From the NCBI GenBank assembly GCA_964577115.1, contig CAZNXJ010000003.1, positions 1 through 64,000 on the forward strand: a stretch of 64,000 nucleotides of DNA, read 5' to 3'. Made by a program: the position numbers and the translations under genes. The DNA is from CAZNXJ01 sp964577115 (GTDB taxonomy: Bacteria > Planctomycetota > Planctomycetia > Pirellulales > Pirellulaceae). The notes beneath the pieces were generated by a model. It did no database searches, had not been told where the DNA came from, and saw only the letters and a list, made by a program, of their open reading frames with translations. This document shows, piece by piece, positions 45,145-54,184 of this stretch (its first letter is position 1; each line of letters opens with the position of its first letter).

Positions 45145-46833
45145 TTAGTCCAGCTTCGGGGCGCTGAACGTCACGCCGTTCTGTGTGTGCACGGCCTTCG
45201 TAACTTTGCCGTCTTCGTTTTTCTCGAATTTCACACGAGCTTCCACGACGCGCCATTCGAACTCGTTCTCCGCCGTGGGAAAGATCGGAAACTTCGGCTG
45301 TCCGGTCAGCTGCGCGAAGAGCTGCGTTCCGTCGCGGGTCACGGTCATGATCGCAAGGCCATACAAGTACTTCCCAACGAAGGCCTCGGCCTCTTCCTCT
45401 GTCAGCTCAATGCCACCCTCCATCCGCTTGGCCCGGAAGCGGTTGCCATTCTGCTGGTGGAGAGCGGCAATGACCTGGTTCGACTCGTCGCGCAAGAACC
45501 GCACTTCGGCATCAACGTCCTTCCAGAAGAAATGATCGGCAGCTTGCGGGTAGATCCGGGACTTCGGCTGTCCGGTCAGCTGCGCGTAGAGCGCGTCGCC
45601 GTCCTGGGTGATGGATAAGATCGCGTCCTTATAGTCGTAGCGGCCCACGTAGTCGGCGAACGTTTCCGGGCTTATCGACGTGTCTTCCATCGGCCCGGGC
45701 ACCTTGGCAATCTCTTCCTGAAAAAGCGTCGCTACGATGCCGCGCGCGATGCTTGCTGGTGCGAGCGGTGGAGGGGGAGGCTGAGCATTCCCGAGAACGG
45801 CGATAGTGCATCTCTGTTCGGGCAGCCATAGCAGAAAGCTGGCCCATCCGTTCAGTCCGCCGCCGTGGAAGATCGCTGGAAGCCGGTGGACGCTCGCAAT
45901 CATGAGCCCGAACCCGTAGCTCATTCCATCGACGTCCGGCGGCAACTCCAAAGGAGTCGTGGCGGCTTTCAGCGATTCGGGGCTGAGCAGCTTCCCGCCA
46001 TACAGGGCCTCATTCCACAGGTGCAGATCTCCCACTGTCGAGTACAAAGCGCCGGCGGCGCCGGCCCACGACATGTCCCAGTCGAGTGCCGGGCTGAGCT
46101 GTTCGTTGATATACGAATAACCCCGCGCTGCTCCCTCGGGTGGATCGGCGTTGTCATACACGCCGGTCGAGGTCATTCCGAGCGGTTGGAAAAATGTCTC
46201 TTGCAAATACTCGCCGTAAGACTTGCCCGAAACCTTCTTAATGATTTCGCCGAGCAGAAAATAGGCCGAGTTGTTGTAATGAAAGCCAGTGCCTGGCGCA
46301 AAATCGGGAGGGTCGTTTTGAAACGAGGCGATCAGTTCGCTCGGTTCAATGGGCTGTGTTACCCGAACAATAAAATCTGGTTTGTCGGTGTAGCTCTTCA
46401 GCCCCGAAGTGTGGTTGAGCAAGTGCCGTACGGTCACTCGGTCGCCGCCCGGAAATTCGGGAAAGTACTTTGCCAGCGGGTCTTCGAGTGATAAGCGATC
46501 CTGTTCGACCAGCTTCAGTATCGCGGCGGCCGTGAATTGCTTGGTAACCGAGCCGATGCGAAACTTCGTCTCGGCCGTGATGGGCGTTTTCTGGTCGACG
46601 TCTGCGTAACCAAAACCTCCCTGAAAGAGGATTTCACCATCGCGCGCTACCAGCACCGCAACCCCCGACGTCTCGCCCTCGGTAGCGCTCTTCAGGCGTT
46701 CGGTGAGTTCCTTGCGGAATGCGTCGTCGCCGGCATGCGCGGAAACGCCTGCGAAGATTGCGAAAAGAAGGACCACGAATGATACGATGGACGCGCATGG
46801 GGCCGATTGTTTCGGGAGAGGTGCGGTTGGCAT
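45145..46833 (-). CDS. Secreted serine hydrolase, beta-lactamase family
   Basis: The 562-residue protein has an N-terminal signal (IVSFVVLLFAIFAGVSAHA) and a class C beta-lactamase/DD-peptidase-like domain (about 40-370). The active-site SxxK is in RIGSVTKQFTAAAIL, the second motif in HYNNSAYFLLGEII, and the third, HxG type, in IFHGGGLNGWASF. The C-terminal part holds two tandem copies of a DUF3471-like module, ILSITQDGDALYAQLTGQPK and IMTVTRDGTQLFAQLTGQPK, about 90 residues apart. Such proteins usually hydrolyse esters or peptides rather than antibiotics. Its promoter lies just before the DUF1501 gene end at 46870, so it may be read from the upstream minus-strand operon. Confidence 0.9.
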   Translation of the reverse strand: MPTAPLPKQSAPCASIVSFVVLLFAIFAGVSAHAGDDAFRKELTERLKSATEGETSGVAVLVARDGEILFQGGFGYADVDQKTPITAETKFRIGSVTKQFTAAAILKLVEQDRLSLEDPLAKYFPEFPGGDRVTVRHLLNHTSGLKSYTDKPDFIVRVTQPIEPSELIASFQNDPPDFAPGTGFHYNNSAYFLLGEIIKKVSGKSYGEYLQETFFQPLGMTSTGVYDNADPPEGAARGYSYINEQLSPALDWDMSWAGAAGALYSTVGDLHLWNEALYGGKLLSPESLKAATTPLELPPDVDGMSYGFGLMIASVHRLPAIFHGGGLNGWASFLLWLPEQRCTIAVLGNAQPPPPPLAPASIARGIVATLFQEEIAKVPGPMEDTSISPETFADYVGRYDYKDAILSITQDGDALYAQLTGQPKSRIYPQAADHFFWKDVDAEVRFLRDESNQVIAALHQQNGNRFRAKRMEGGIELTEEEAEAFVGKYLYGLAIMTVTRDGTQLFAQLTGQPKFPIFPTAENEFEWRVVEARVKFEKNEDGKVTKAVHTQNGVTFSAPKLD

Positions 46834-46869
46834 CGGGCGTCTCGTTGAATTCGTGGTTTTCTGTTGCGC

Positions 46870-48282
46870 TCAGGCGAGCAGTTCGTGAATGACTCGGCCG
46901 TGAACGTCGGTCAGGCGGTAGTCACGGCCCTGGAAACGATAGGTGAGCCGTTCGTGGTCGATGCCCAGCAAATGGAGCAGCGTGGCGTTCAGATCGTGGA
47001 CGTGTACCGGATCGCGCACGATGTTGTAACAGAACTCGTCGGTCTCGCCATGCACAACCCCGGGCTTGATGCCACCGCCGGCGAGCCACATCGTGAAGCA
47101 GCGGCCATGATGATCTCGTCCATAGTTGGTCGGCTCGAGCTTGCCCTGTGTGTACGTCGTGCGGCCGAACTCGCCGCCCCACACCACTAGAGTTTCATCG
47201 AGCAATCCACGCTGCTTGAGGTCGTTGATCAGCGCTGCGGTGGGCTGGTCCACGTCGCGGCACTGGAGCCTCAGGTCGCTTGGTAAGTTGTAGTGTTGGT
47301 CCCAGCCACGGTGATAGAGCTGGATGAAACGTACTCCGCGCTCGGCCATGCGGCGGGCGAGCAGGCAGTTGGCCGCAAAGGTCCCCGGCTGCTTCGATTC
47401 GGGACCATAAGCCGCGAACGTCGCCTCGTCCTCGTCGCTCACGTCCGTTAGTTCCGGAACCGAGCTTTGCATGCGAAATGCCATTTCGTACTGCGCGATA
47501 CGCGTCGCGATTTCCGGATCATGCCGCTCGGCGAGCTGCTGGCGATTGAGTGCGGCGATCGTTTCGAGCTGGTCGCCGCGCGTCGCGCGGTCGATGCCCG
47601 CCGGGTTGGACAAGTAGAGGACCGGATCATTGCCGCTGCGCAGGGCAACACCTTGGTGGTTCGTCGGCAGGAAGGCGGAACCCCATAGACGGGAATAGAG
47701 CGGATCGGCTGGCCGCGCGGCGCTACCATGGGACAACAGCACCATGAACGCCGGCAAGTTTTCATTCTCGGCGCCCAGCCCGTAGCTCAACCACGAACCG
47801 AAGCTTGGCCGGCCTGGCTGCTGATGCCCAGTCTGAAGATACGTGACGGCCGGGTCGTGGTTGATCGCTTCGGTGTGCATCGAGCGGATGATGCACAGAT
47901 CGTCCACGATGGATCCTGTGTGTGGCAGCAGCTCACTAATCCACGTGCCGTTTTGACCATACTGGTGGAATTTGAAAATCGAAGAGCTGACGGGAAACGA
48001 TTCTTGCCCGCTCGTCATTCCCGTCAGGCGCTGATTGCCACGCACCGATTCGGGCAGCTCCTCGCCGCGGTACTTCTTGAGGTCGGGTTTGTGGTCGAGC
48101 AGATCGAGTTGTGAGGGGCCTCCATGCATGAACAGGTAAATGATGCGTTTGGCCTTCGGCGCATGATGTATCCCCTTGCCGTTCGCCGCAGCACGGCCCT
48201 GCACAAGCGACGCGAGCGCCATCGCACCCAAGCCGAGACTGGAACGCGTCAGAAATTGTCGCCGGTCAACCACAAAGTTCAT
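46870..48282 (-). CDS. DUF1501 protein, Tat-exported (second copy)
   Basis: The product is about 470 residues, with a twin-arginine-type N-terminus, VDRRQFLTRSSLGLGAMALA. Family landmarks are YLFMHGGPSQLDLLDHKPDL, CIIRSMHTEAINHDPAVTYL, KQRGLLDETLVVWGGEFGRT and LLHLLGIDHERLTYRFQGRD at the end. The ATG at 48282 overlaps the stop of the preceding DUF1553 gene (ATGA, 48279-48282), indicating translational coupling, so I prefer it to the longer frame from 48336. It is the periplasmic partner of that protein; function unknown. Confidence 0.93.
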   Translation of the reverse strand: MNFVVDRRQFLTRSSLGLGAMALASLVQGRAAANGKGIHHAPKAKRIIYLFMHGGPSQLDLLDHKPDLKKYRGEELPESVRGNQRLTGMTSGQESFPVSSSIFKFHQYGQNGTWISELLPHTGSIVDDLCIIRSMHTEAINHDPAVTYLQTGHQQPGRPSFGSWLSYGLGAENENLPAFMVLLSHGSAARPADPLYSRLWGSAFLPTNHQGVALRSGNDPVLYLSNPAGIDRATRGDQLETIAALNRQQLAERHDPEIATRIAQYEMAFRMQSSVPELTDVSDEDEATFAAYGPESKQPGTFAANCLLARRMAERGVRFIQLYHRGWDQHYNLPSDLRLQCRDVDQPTAALINDLKQRGLLDETLVVWGGEFGRTTYTQGKLEPTNYGRDHHGRCFTMWLAGGGIKPGVVHGETDEFCYNIVRDPVHVHDLNATLLHLLGIDHERLTYRFQGRDYRLTDVHGRVIHELLA

Positions 48283-51200
48283 CGCCGTGTTATCGCCTCG
48301 TCGAGATTCAGGATCGTGTGTGCCACCACCGTCCATGCAGCACGCTGGCTAATGTCCGGGGAGGGGCTGCTTTCGCGACGGCCGTTCTCGGAAGCGGTTT
48401 CTGCGACCTGGTGTTCGGCCGGCTCGCCGCACACTTCGCGCGCCGACTCCGGTTGCTCGGCAAACCGCTTGCGCTGCCGTTCGAGCAGCCCGAGCATCAG
48501 TTGCCGCTCGTCGGCGCGCGGCGCTCGCAGCAGGACGCGCGTCCAGAGATGCTCTAGACGAGCTTCATCCGTGTCGAAGGCCTTCATGGCCTGGTCGGCG
48601 AGCGCGCGTGCGGCGGCGAGAAACGTGGGGTCGTTTAGCAACACGAGTGCCTGGAGCGGCGTATTGGTCGGATTGCGCTGTACCGAACATTTTTCGCGGG
48701 TCGGGCCGTCGAAGATCAGCAGGAAGGGCGGTGGCGCTTGGCGTTTGATGTACGTGTAGAGACTGCGGCGCCACTGGCCCGCGCCCGTGTCCGGCACGTA
48801 CGCATCCTCGCCGTTGTACGACACTTCTTCCCATAGGCCCGGCGGCTGGTACGGCTTGACGCTTGGTCCGCCAATGTCGGGGACGAGCAGCCCCGAGATG
48901 GCGAGCGCCTGGTCGCGCAGCATTTCAGCGGAAAGCCGGTAGCTGGGACCGCGCGCGAGCAAACGATTCTCGGGATCCACGACCTCCGTGCCGCGGAGAA
49001 TGAAATCGGAACGTTGTTTGTACGTACGGGACGTGACGATCAGTCGGATCGTGCGTTTCACGTCCCAGCCCTCGTCGCGGAACGTTGCAGCGAGCCAGTC
49101 GAGCAATTCGGGGTGGGTGGGCAATTCGCCCTGGGAACCAAAATCAGCGGCCGTCCGCACGAGCCCTTGGCCAAAGCACTGTTGCCAAAGCCGATTCACC
49201 GCGACGCGCGCCGTCAGCGGGTTCGTGGGTGAAACGAGCCAGCGTGCAAATCCGAGACGGTTGCGCGGCTCGTTCCCCGGCCAGGGCGCTATTGCCGCCG
49301 GTACACCTGGCTCGACTACCGCGCCCGGCTTGTCGTACTCGCCTCGCTCGAGCACGTGTGTCGTACGCGGCTGCTCCATCTCCTCCATGACAAGCACCGT
49401 CGGAATCGCCGCGCGAAGTTGCTGTTCCGCCGCGATGGCCGATTTCATGCGCTGCCGGGCGGTGCGCACGGAGTCGTCGGCGAAGCGGTCGATGTAGTAG
49501 TCCAGCAGCGTTTCCTCATCGCGGCCACTGCGGTCTGCCGGCGGAAGGCTCAATATGCCGCGGATCCGTTCACTCCAAAACCAGTTGCTCGCCGTTTGCT
49601 CGTCGACGTTCGCTTGCAGAATTCGCAGCTCGTCAATTTGCCCATAACAGCCGAACCCCTCATCGCGCCGTCCAATCCGCAGAGGCTCGTCCGTGGCAAG
49701 GCTGCCCGTGAGCGCATCTCGCTCGATGTCCAGCCGCGCCAGCGATCCGTTGACATAGACGCGCAGGCCTATGGCCGATTGCGAGCCGTCATAGCTAATG
49801 ATGATGTGATGCCAGTTCCAGGGGGCGAGCGGATCGATGGTTGCAACCTTGATCAGGCTCGGACCCCAGCGATTTACCAAGTGGACGGTTAGAGTCTTTT
49901 TGCCATACAGCACCTCGATCCCACGACGGTCACCGTCCGGCTCGATGAGCGACACCGGGCAGCTCAGCGAACCCTCGGGCAAGAACCAGAACCCGATGCT
50001 CCAGGGCTCGTCGGCCGAGAACTCGTCCAGTGATACCTCGGCGTGCCGCGTTGCATCGAATTTGGCCGACTGATCACGAATGCCTTTTTCGAACGGCAGC
50101 GGCGTCCCGTGCGCGATCGTTGTCGGGCCCAGCTTCCCGTCGAACGGCTCGTGTAGCACAAGCGCGTTGTCCGGCGGATGAGGCAGCATGCCGAGCGCTT
50201 GGGGTTCCCACTGCGAGATCACCGTCTTGAGCTCGGCAGAAATCGGCTGAAATGCTTCCACCGCCAACCGGCGTTCGTTAGCCAGCTGCGCGACCTGCTG
50301 CTTCTGTTCGTCCGACGGGACTTCCAGCAAAGGCGGCGGGTTGTCGACCGTGATCAGACCCGATTCGGGAACATTGTTGAACAGTGCGAAGAGCTCATAA
50401 AACTCGCGCTGCGAAATCGGGTCGTATTTGTGATCGTGGCACTGAGCACAACCCGCGGTCATCGCCAGCCAAGTTGTCATGGTCGTGTGCACGCGGTCGG
50501 CTACATACTCGACGCGAAACTCCTCGTCGATGATGCCCGTTTCGTTGTTTGCCATGTGATTGCGGTTGAACCCGGTCGCGATCCGTTGGCTCGTCGTCGC
50601 ATTCGGGAGCAGGTCGCCGGCGATCTGTTCGATCGTGAATTGATCGAAAGGCATATTCGCGTTCAGAGCGTCGATCACCCAGTCGCGCCAGAGCCACATC
50701 TGACGCGGCTTGTCGCCAAAATAGCCGTTCGTGTCGGCGTAGCGCGCGGCATCAAGCCACGCGACTGCCATGTGTTCGCCGAAATGTGGCGACTGTAAGA
50801 GCCGGTCGACCACCCGCTCGTAACACGCCGCAGCATCCGCGCCGGGCCGTGCAAGCTCGTCGCGAAACGCAGCCAGTTCTTCAAGTGTCGGCGGCAGGCC
50901 GGTCAGGTCGAGCGTCACGCGGCGCAGCAGCGTATCAGGATCGGCCTCGTCGGCGAGCGCCAGTCCGTGTTTCTGAAGTTTCGCCGCGACAAAGGCGTCA
51001 ATCGGGTTGGCGATTTGCTGGCCATCGGCGAGGCGAGGTAGTGGGGGAAGAACGAGCGGCTGGAAGGACCAGTGTCCTTCGTACGGCGCGCCCTGGCCAA
51101 TCCAAGCGCGCAGCGCCTCGATTTCGCTCGGCGTAAGTTGCAAGTTCGAGTCGGGCGGCGGCATTCGGAGATCGGGATCGTCGGACGTGATGCGAGCAAC

Positions 51201-51515
51201 AAGTTCGGATTGCTCGGCATCGCCCGGAACAATCACCGCGTAGCCACCCCGGTCGGCAATGGCCGCGCTGCGCTGATCGAGCCGTAAGTCCGCCGCGCGA
51301 TTCTGCTCGTCGGGTCCATGGCAGCGAAAGCATTTGTCCGAGAGTATCGGACGTATGGCGCGATTGAACGAGAGCGGTGCTGCGGTGTCCGCCGAGGCGG
51401 CATGTTGCCCAGGCAACGCCACGAGAAGCGTCGTCATCAAAAAAACGCTGCTTGTGAGCACCATCGGGCGCGCGAGTAAGGGCCGCTGCCAAAAGGGATC
51501 TACCATGCAACTCAT
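48279..51515 (-). CDS. PSCyt1/DUF1549/LamG/DUF1553 secreted protein
   Basis: About 1078 residues from this start. After a signal peptide (MVLTSSVFLMTTLLVALPGQ) comes a cytochrome C-like domain with CxxCH (KCFRCHGPDEQNRAADLRLD), then DUF1549 with a second CxxCH (GCAQCHDHKYDPIS). Between DUF1549 and DUF1553 sits a LamG/concanavalin-like domain (about 460-630; EPWSIGFWFLPEG, WNWHHIIISYDGSQSAIGLR, GCYGQIDELRIL), which usually binds carbohydrate. DUF1553 follows (about 730-990). The first copy in the window (11296-13917) lacks LamG. It is coupled to the DUF1501 gene by an ATGA overlap. ATG 51515 and ATG 51506 are both plausible starts; the frame is open further upstream. Confidence 0.9.
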   Translation of the reverse strand: MSCMVDPFWQRPLLARPMVLTSSVFLMTTLLVALPGQHAASADTAAPLSFNRAIRPILSDKCFRCHGPDEQNRAADLRLDQRSAAIADRGGYAVIVPGDAEQSELVARITSDDPDLRMPPPDSNLQLTPSEIEALRAWIGQGAPYEGHWSFQPLVLPPLPRLADGQQIANPIDAFVAAKLQKHGLALADEADPDTLLRRVTLDLTGLPPTLEELAAFRDELARPGADAAACYERVVDRLLQSPHFGEHMAVAWLDAARYADTNGYFGDKPRQMWLWRDWVIDALNANMPFDQFTIEQIAGDLLPNATTSQRIATGFNRNHMANNETGIIDEEFRVEYVADRVHTTMTTWLAMTAGCAQCHDHKYDPISQREFYELFALFNNVPESGLITVDNPPPLLEVPSDEQKQQVAQLANERRLAVEAFQPISAELKTVISQWEPQALGMLPHPPDNALVLHEPFDGKLGPTTIAHGTPLPFEKGIRDQSAKFDATRHAEVSLDEFSADEPWSIGFWFLPEGSLSCPVSLIEPDGDRRGIEVLYGKKTLTVHLVNRWGPSLIKVATIDPLAPWNWHHIIISYDGSQSAIGLRVYVNGSLARLDIERDALTGSLATDEPLRIGRRDEGFGCYGQIDELRILQANVDEQTASNWFWSERIRGILSLPPADRSGRDEETLLDYYIDRFADDSVRTARQRMKSAIAAEQQLRAAIPTVLVMEEMEQPRTTHVLERGEYDKPGAVVEPGVPAAIAPWPGNEPRNRLGFARWLVSPTNPLTARVAVNRLWQQCFGQGLVRTAADFGSQGELPTHPELLDWLAATFRDEGWDVKRTIRLIVTSRTYKQRSDFILRGTEVVDPENRLLARGPSYRLSAEMLRDQALAISGLLVPDIGGPSVKPYQPPGLWEEVSYNGEDAYVPDTGAGQWRRSLYTYIKRQAPPPFLLIFDGPTREKCSVQRNPTNTPLQALVLLNDPTFLAAARALADQAMKAFDTDEARLEHLWTRVLLRAPRADERQLMLGLLERQRKRFAEQPESAREVCGEPAEHQVAETASENGRRESSPSPDISQRAAWTVVAHTILNLDEAITRR

Positions 51516-51548
51516 CCTGTCAGTCTCGGCTCGATGGACTGCCTGCCG

Positions 51549-51554
51549 ATTGTA
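51549..51554 (-). promoter_or_regulatory. Likely -10 element of second DUF1553 operon
   Basis: On the minus strand this reads TACAAT in the context GCTACAATCGG, 33 bp before the ATG at 51515. Spacing and sequence are good for a housekeeping promoter, although the -35 region is poor. Confidence 0.4.
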
Positions 51555-51801
51555 GCATGCCGGTATTCGGGGTTCAGGCGGATCGAAAGGCACGCAGCGG
51601 CTGGTGCGGCACTGGCGGCTGAAGGGTGGCATGTGGCTCGAGGGAGCTCAGCCATGAGCACGCGGAAGCGAGAGGGTACACAGCGCCTGCGGGGCGTGTG
51701 CTTCATCGAGATGGGCCGAATGCGTTAGAGTGGTTCGGGGCCGAGGGACGGCCGCCAGCAACTTGGTACTTCTTGACCCTTTGAGCTGAATCTTACTGAC
51801 G

Positions 51802-52605
51802 ATGATTTCATTGAATGGCCGCACGGTGCTGATTACGGGAGGAACGCAAGGCGTGGGCCGAGCGATCGCGCTAGCCATGGCGGAAGCGGGCGCGGATCTT
51901 GTCCTGCACGGATTGGCGATCGACGCTGCCGCCGAGGCGACGGCGAATGATTGCCGCGCGCACGGCGTCGATGTGCGGCTGATTGCCGGCGATCTGGCGG
52001 GCCCGACGGAGGCCGCCGTGACGCATGTTTTCGAGCAGGCGATCGCCGAACGACCCGATATCGACGTGCTGGTCAACAATGCAGGCAGCTACTTTGAGGC
52101 TGGCATTTCGTTTCTCGAGCTGGACTATGCGACGTTTGAGCGGACGATGCGGCTCAACGTGTTCGCCTACTTCCTGCTCACGCAGCGGTTCGCACAGCGA
52201 TGGGTCGAAGCGAATGTGCGCGGCCGCGTGCTCCTGATCGGTTCGATCAATGGCCGGTTGGCCGAGCAGGCGCATGCGGCATACGACACGTCGAAAGGCG
52301 CTGTGGAAATGATGGTCAAGACGCTGTGCGTCTCACTCGCCCCGCATGGCATTCGTGTGAACGGGCTCGCCCCCGGGCTGTTCTACACGCCCCTGACCGC
52401 CCCGGCACTCGACGACCCTGCCGCTCGGAGCTGGATGGAACTGCATACGCCGAACGGTCAGGTACCTGGGCCGGAAGTCTGCGGCCCAGGCGCCGTATAC
52501 CTGGTCAGCGACGCCGCCGAGCACGTGCACGGCCACATGTTGTTGGTTGACGGTGGAATGAGCGCCTGGCAGCAGCCCGATCCGCCGGCGAACTGGAAGG
52601 GCTAG
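51802..52605 (+). CDS. Short-chain dehydrogenase/reductase
   Basis: A 267-residue classical SDR oxidoreductase using NAD(P)H. It has the cofactor motif TGGTQGVGRAIALAMAEAGA, the structural NNAGSYFEAG motif, a catalytic Ser in VLLIGSINGRLAEQAH, and the active-site Tyr-Lys in YDTSKGAVEMMVKTL. The C-terminus ends with the usual HMLLVDGGMSAWQQ. The substrate cannot be told from sequence. It is a single gene, convergent with lipA. Confidence 0.9.
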   Translation: MISLNGRTVLITGGTQGVGRAIALAMAEAGADLVLHGLAIDAAAEATANDCRAHGVDVRLIAGDLAGPTEAAVTHVFEQAIAERPDIDVLVNNAGSYFEAGISFLELDYATFERTMRLNVFAYFLLTQRFAQRWVEANVRGRVLLIGSINGRLAEQAHAAYDTSKGAVEMMVKTLCVSLAPHGIRVNGLAPGLFYTPLTAPALDDPAARSWMELHTPNGQVPGPEVCGPGAVYLVSDAAEHVHGHMLLVDGGMSAWQQPDPPANWKG

Positions 52606-52630
52606 GGAAGAGGGCAGGGGGAAGGGAGAC

Positions 52631-52786
52631 GGGTTCGAAGTTTCAAGAGTTCGGAGCGAGAAGAACTCCGGTGGGGCGGCGGTGACGACGCAGAAAGGCG
52701 CGCGAAAATGCCCACGCGCGCTCTCGCTATAATCGCTCCGCCTGAACCCACTCCGCCCGGAACCTCGAAACTTTAACTCCGAACCC
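52631..52786. repeat. Imperfect inverted repeat, convergent gap
   Basis: The left arm (about 52631-52660) begins GGGTTCGAAGTTT. The right arm (about 52748-52786) contains the complement AAACTT...CGAACCC with a 6-bp insertion. Further blocks of the arms also match. A separate perfect stem, GCGCGCG/CGCGCGC with a 10-nt loop, lies inside at 52698-52721. The whole fills the gap between the SDR and lipA ends and may terminate both. Confidence 0.5.
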
Positions 52787-52794
52787 TTTCCTCC

Positions 52795-53694
52795 CTAGGC
52801 TTCCGCCATTTCCCGCGCGTGATAGCTACTGCGTACAAAGGGGCCGCTCGCGACTTTCTGGAATCCGAGCGCGTAGGCCATGCGTCCGAGTTCGTCGAAT
52901 TCCTCGGGCGGAACGTAGCGGACAACCGGCAGGTAGCCCGGGCCGGGTTGTAGGTATTGGCCGAGCGTCAGGTAATCGACTCCCACTTCACGTAGGTCGG
53001 CGAGGACGTCGAGCAGCTCTTCGTGCGTTTCACCGAGACCTAGCATCAGGCCGCTTTTTGTCTTGATCGCCGGATTAGCGGTGCGTACGTAACGCAAGAG
53101 TTCGAGCGTCCAGTGGTAATCGGACTTCGGCCCGCGCACGCGCCGGTAGAGCCGCGGCACGGTTTCGGTGTTGTGGTTGAACACTTCGGGAGCCGCCTCG
53201 ATGATGCGGTCGAGGGCCGAGTAATTGTGCAGAAAGTCGGGCGTCAGCACTTCGACTGTGGCGTCTTGAAGCGCGCGGACGGCCTGGACGCAGCGATAAA
53301 AATGATCCGCACCGCCATCGGGCAGGTCGTCGCGCGTTACCGACGTGATCACGACGTGTTTCAGGCCCATCTGACGAGCGGCTTCGGCGAGCCGCTGCGG
53401 TTCGTCTTCGGCGACCGCTTCGGGCCGGCCGCGGGAAACTGCGCAGAAGCCGCAGGGGCGAGTGCAGACGTTGCCGAGAATCATGAACGTGGCGGTCTTC
53501 TGCGAGTAGCACTCCATGCGGTTCGGACATTTGGCGTTGTCGCAAACCGTTTCGAGCCCGAAATCTTCGAGCAGCCGGGCGGTGAAGTGGTTCGCGTTGC
53601 CTTTGGGCACTTCGCGCTTGAGCCAGCGGGGCAGCCGAGCGACCGGTTCGCGCGGCGGTTCAACAGTGGGCAGAATGGGCAGTTCAGCTGGCAC
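52795..53694 (-). CDS. lipA: Lipoyl synthase
   Basis: A 299-residue radical-SAM enzyme that inserts two sulfur atoms into octanoyl groups on lipoyl domains. Both [4Fe-4S] sites are visible: the auxiliary cluster cysteines in CDNAKCPNRMEC and the SAM-binding CxxxCxxC in CTRPCGFC. The C-terminal FVRSSYHAREM contains the conserved RSSYHA segment, whose serine ligates the auxiliary cluster. Length is normal. No lipB is next to it. A minus-strand TACAAT at 53820-53825 is a possible promoter element. Confidence 0.96.
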   Translation of the reverse strand: MPAELPILPTVEPPREPVARLPRWLKREVPKGNANHFTARLLEDFGLETVCDNAKCPNRMECYSQKTATFMILGNVCTRPCGFCAVSRGRPEAVAEDEPQRLAEAARQMGLKHVVITSVTRDDLPDGGADHFYRCVQAVRALQDATVEVLTPDFLHNYSALDRIIEAAPEVFNHNTETVPRLYRRVRGPKSDYHWTLELLRYVRTANPAIKTKSGLMLGLGETHEELLDVLADLREVGVDYLTLGQYLQPGPGYLPVVRYVPPEEFDELGRMAYALGFQKVASGPFVRSSYHAREMAEA

Positions 53695-53819
53695 GGGTGT
53701 TCAGTTCGTCGAGTGGAATAGCGGTTTTCGGGCAGTGGAGGCTGCCTGTCAGCGTACGGATGGCAAGGCTTCGAGGGCGGCGGCAAGCGGCCATGAGGAT
53801 CGCCAGGCCAACTTTTCTC

Positions 53820-53825
53820 ATTGTA
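53820..53825 (-). promoter_or_regulatory. Possible -10 element of lipA
   Basis: The minus strand reads TACAAT in context GGCTACAATGAG, similar to the element before the second DUF1553 operon. It lies about 125 bp from the lipA start. No -35 box is seen. Confidence 0.3.
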
Positions 53826-54139
53826 GCCTCTCGGGCCCGCGGCGCGGCCGGGGCGGCATTCACAAACGCTGCCATGGCGGGGCCGTTTGTTCGGGTGGCA
53901 AGCCTTTTGGCGGACGCCCGCGACGGCGCGCGTTCCCAGCGGTCAGCTTTTCTGGTGCCGCGACGGCCCTCGAAGGGCCTCGTTTCGCGCGGAGCCGATC
54001 CGATCTAGAATTCAGGTCCGCTCGGCCGCGGTTGCCGCCCAGGCGTGCGATCCGGCTCGCAGGCAGCATGGCGCAGCGGCCAGCAGCTCGATCGGCCGCG
54101 AATTCGCCGGGATGGCGAGCCAAATGATGGACGGCCGCG

Positions 54140-54145
54140 TAGACT
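54140..54145 (+). promoter_or_regulatory. Possible -10 element of smpB
   Basis: TAGACT lies 39 bp before the ATG at 54185. There is no clear -35 box. Confidence 0.25.
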
Positions 54146-54184
54146 GTGGGCGGTGAGTTGATTCGCAAGACGCAAGCAGAGCCT

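Larger units (their letters stand above)
53695..54184. other. Divergent gap between lipA and smpB, 490 bp
   Basis: No convincing gene. Open frames here are shadows or end within lipA/smpB. It holds the probable promoters of both genes and a 6-bp perfect stem with a 3-nt loop (GGCCCT CGA AGGGCC, 53965-53979) of unknown role. No ssrA (tmRNA) gene was recognised despite the smpB neighbour. Confidence 0.4.

Noticed and set aside
52728..52733. Perfect TATAAT on the plus strand
   Set aside because: It lies between convergent gene ends and points into the 3' end of lipA, with no -35 box and no gene to drive. Probably chance or part of the repeat element.
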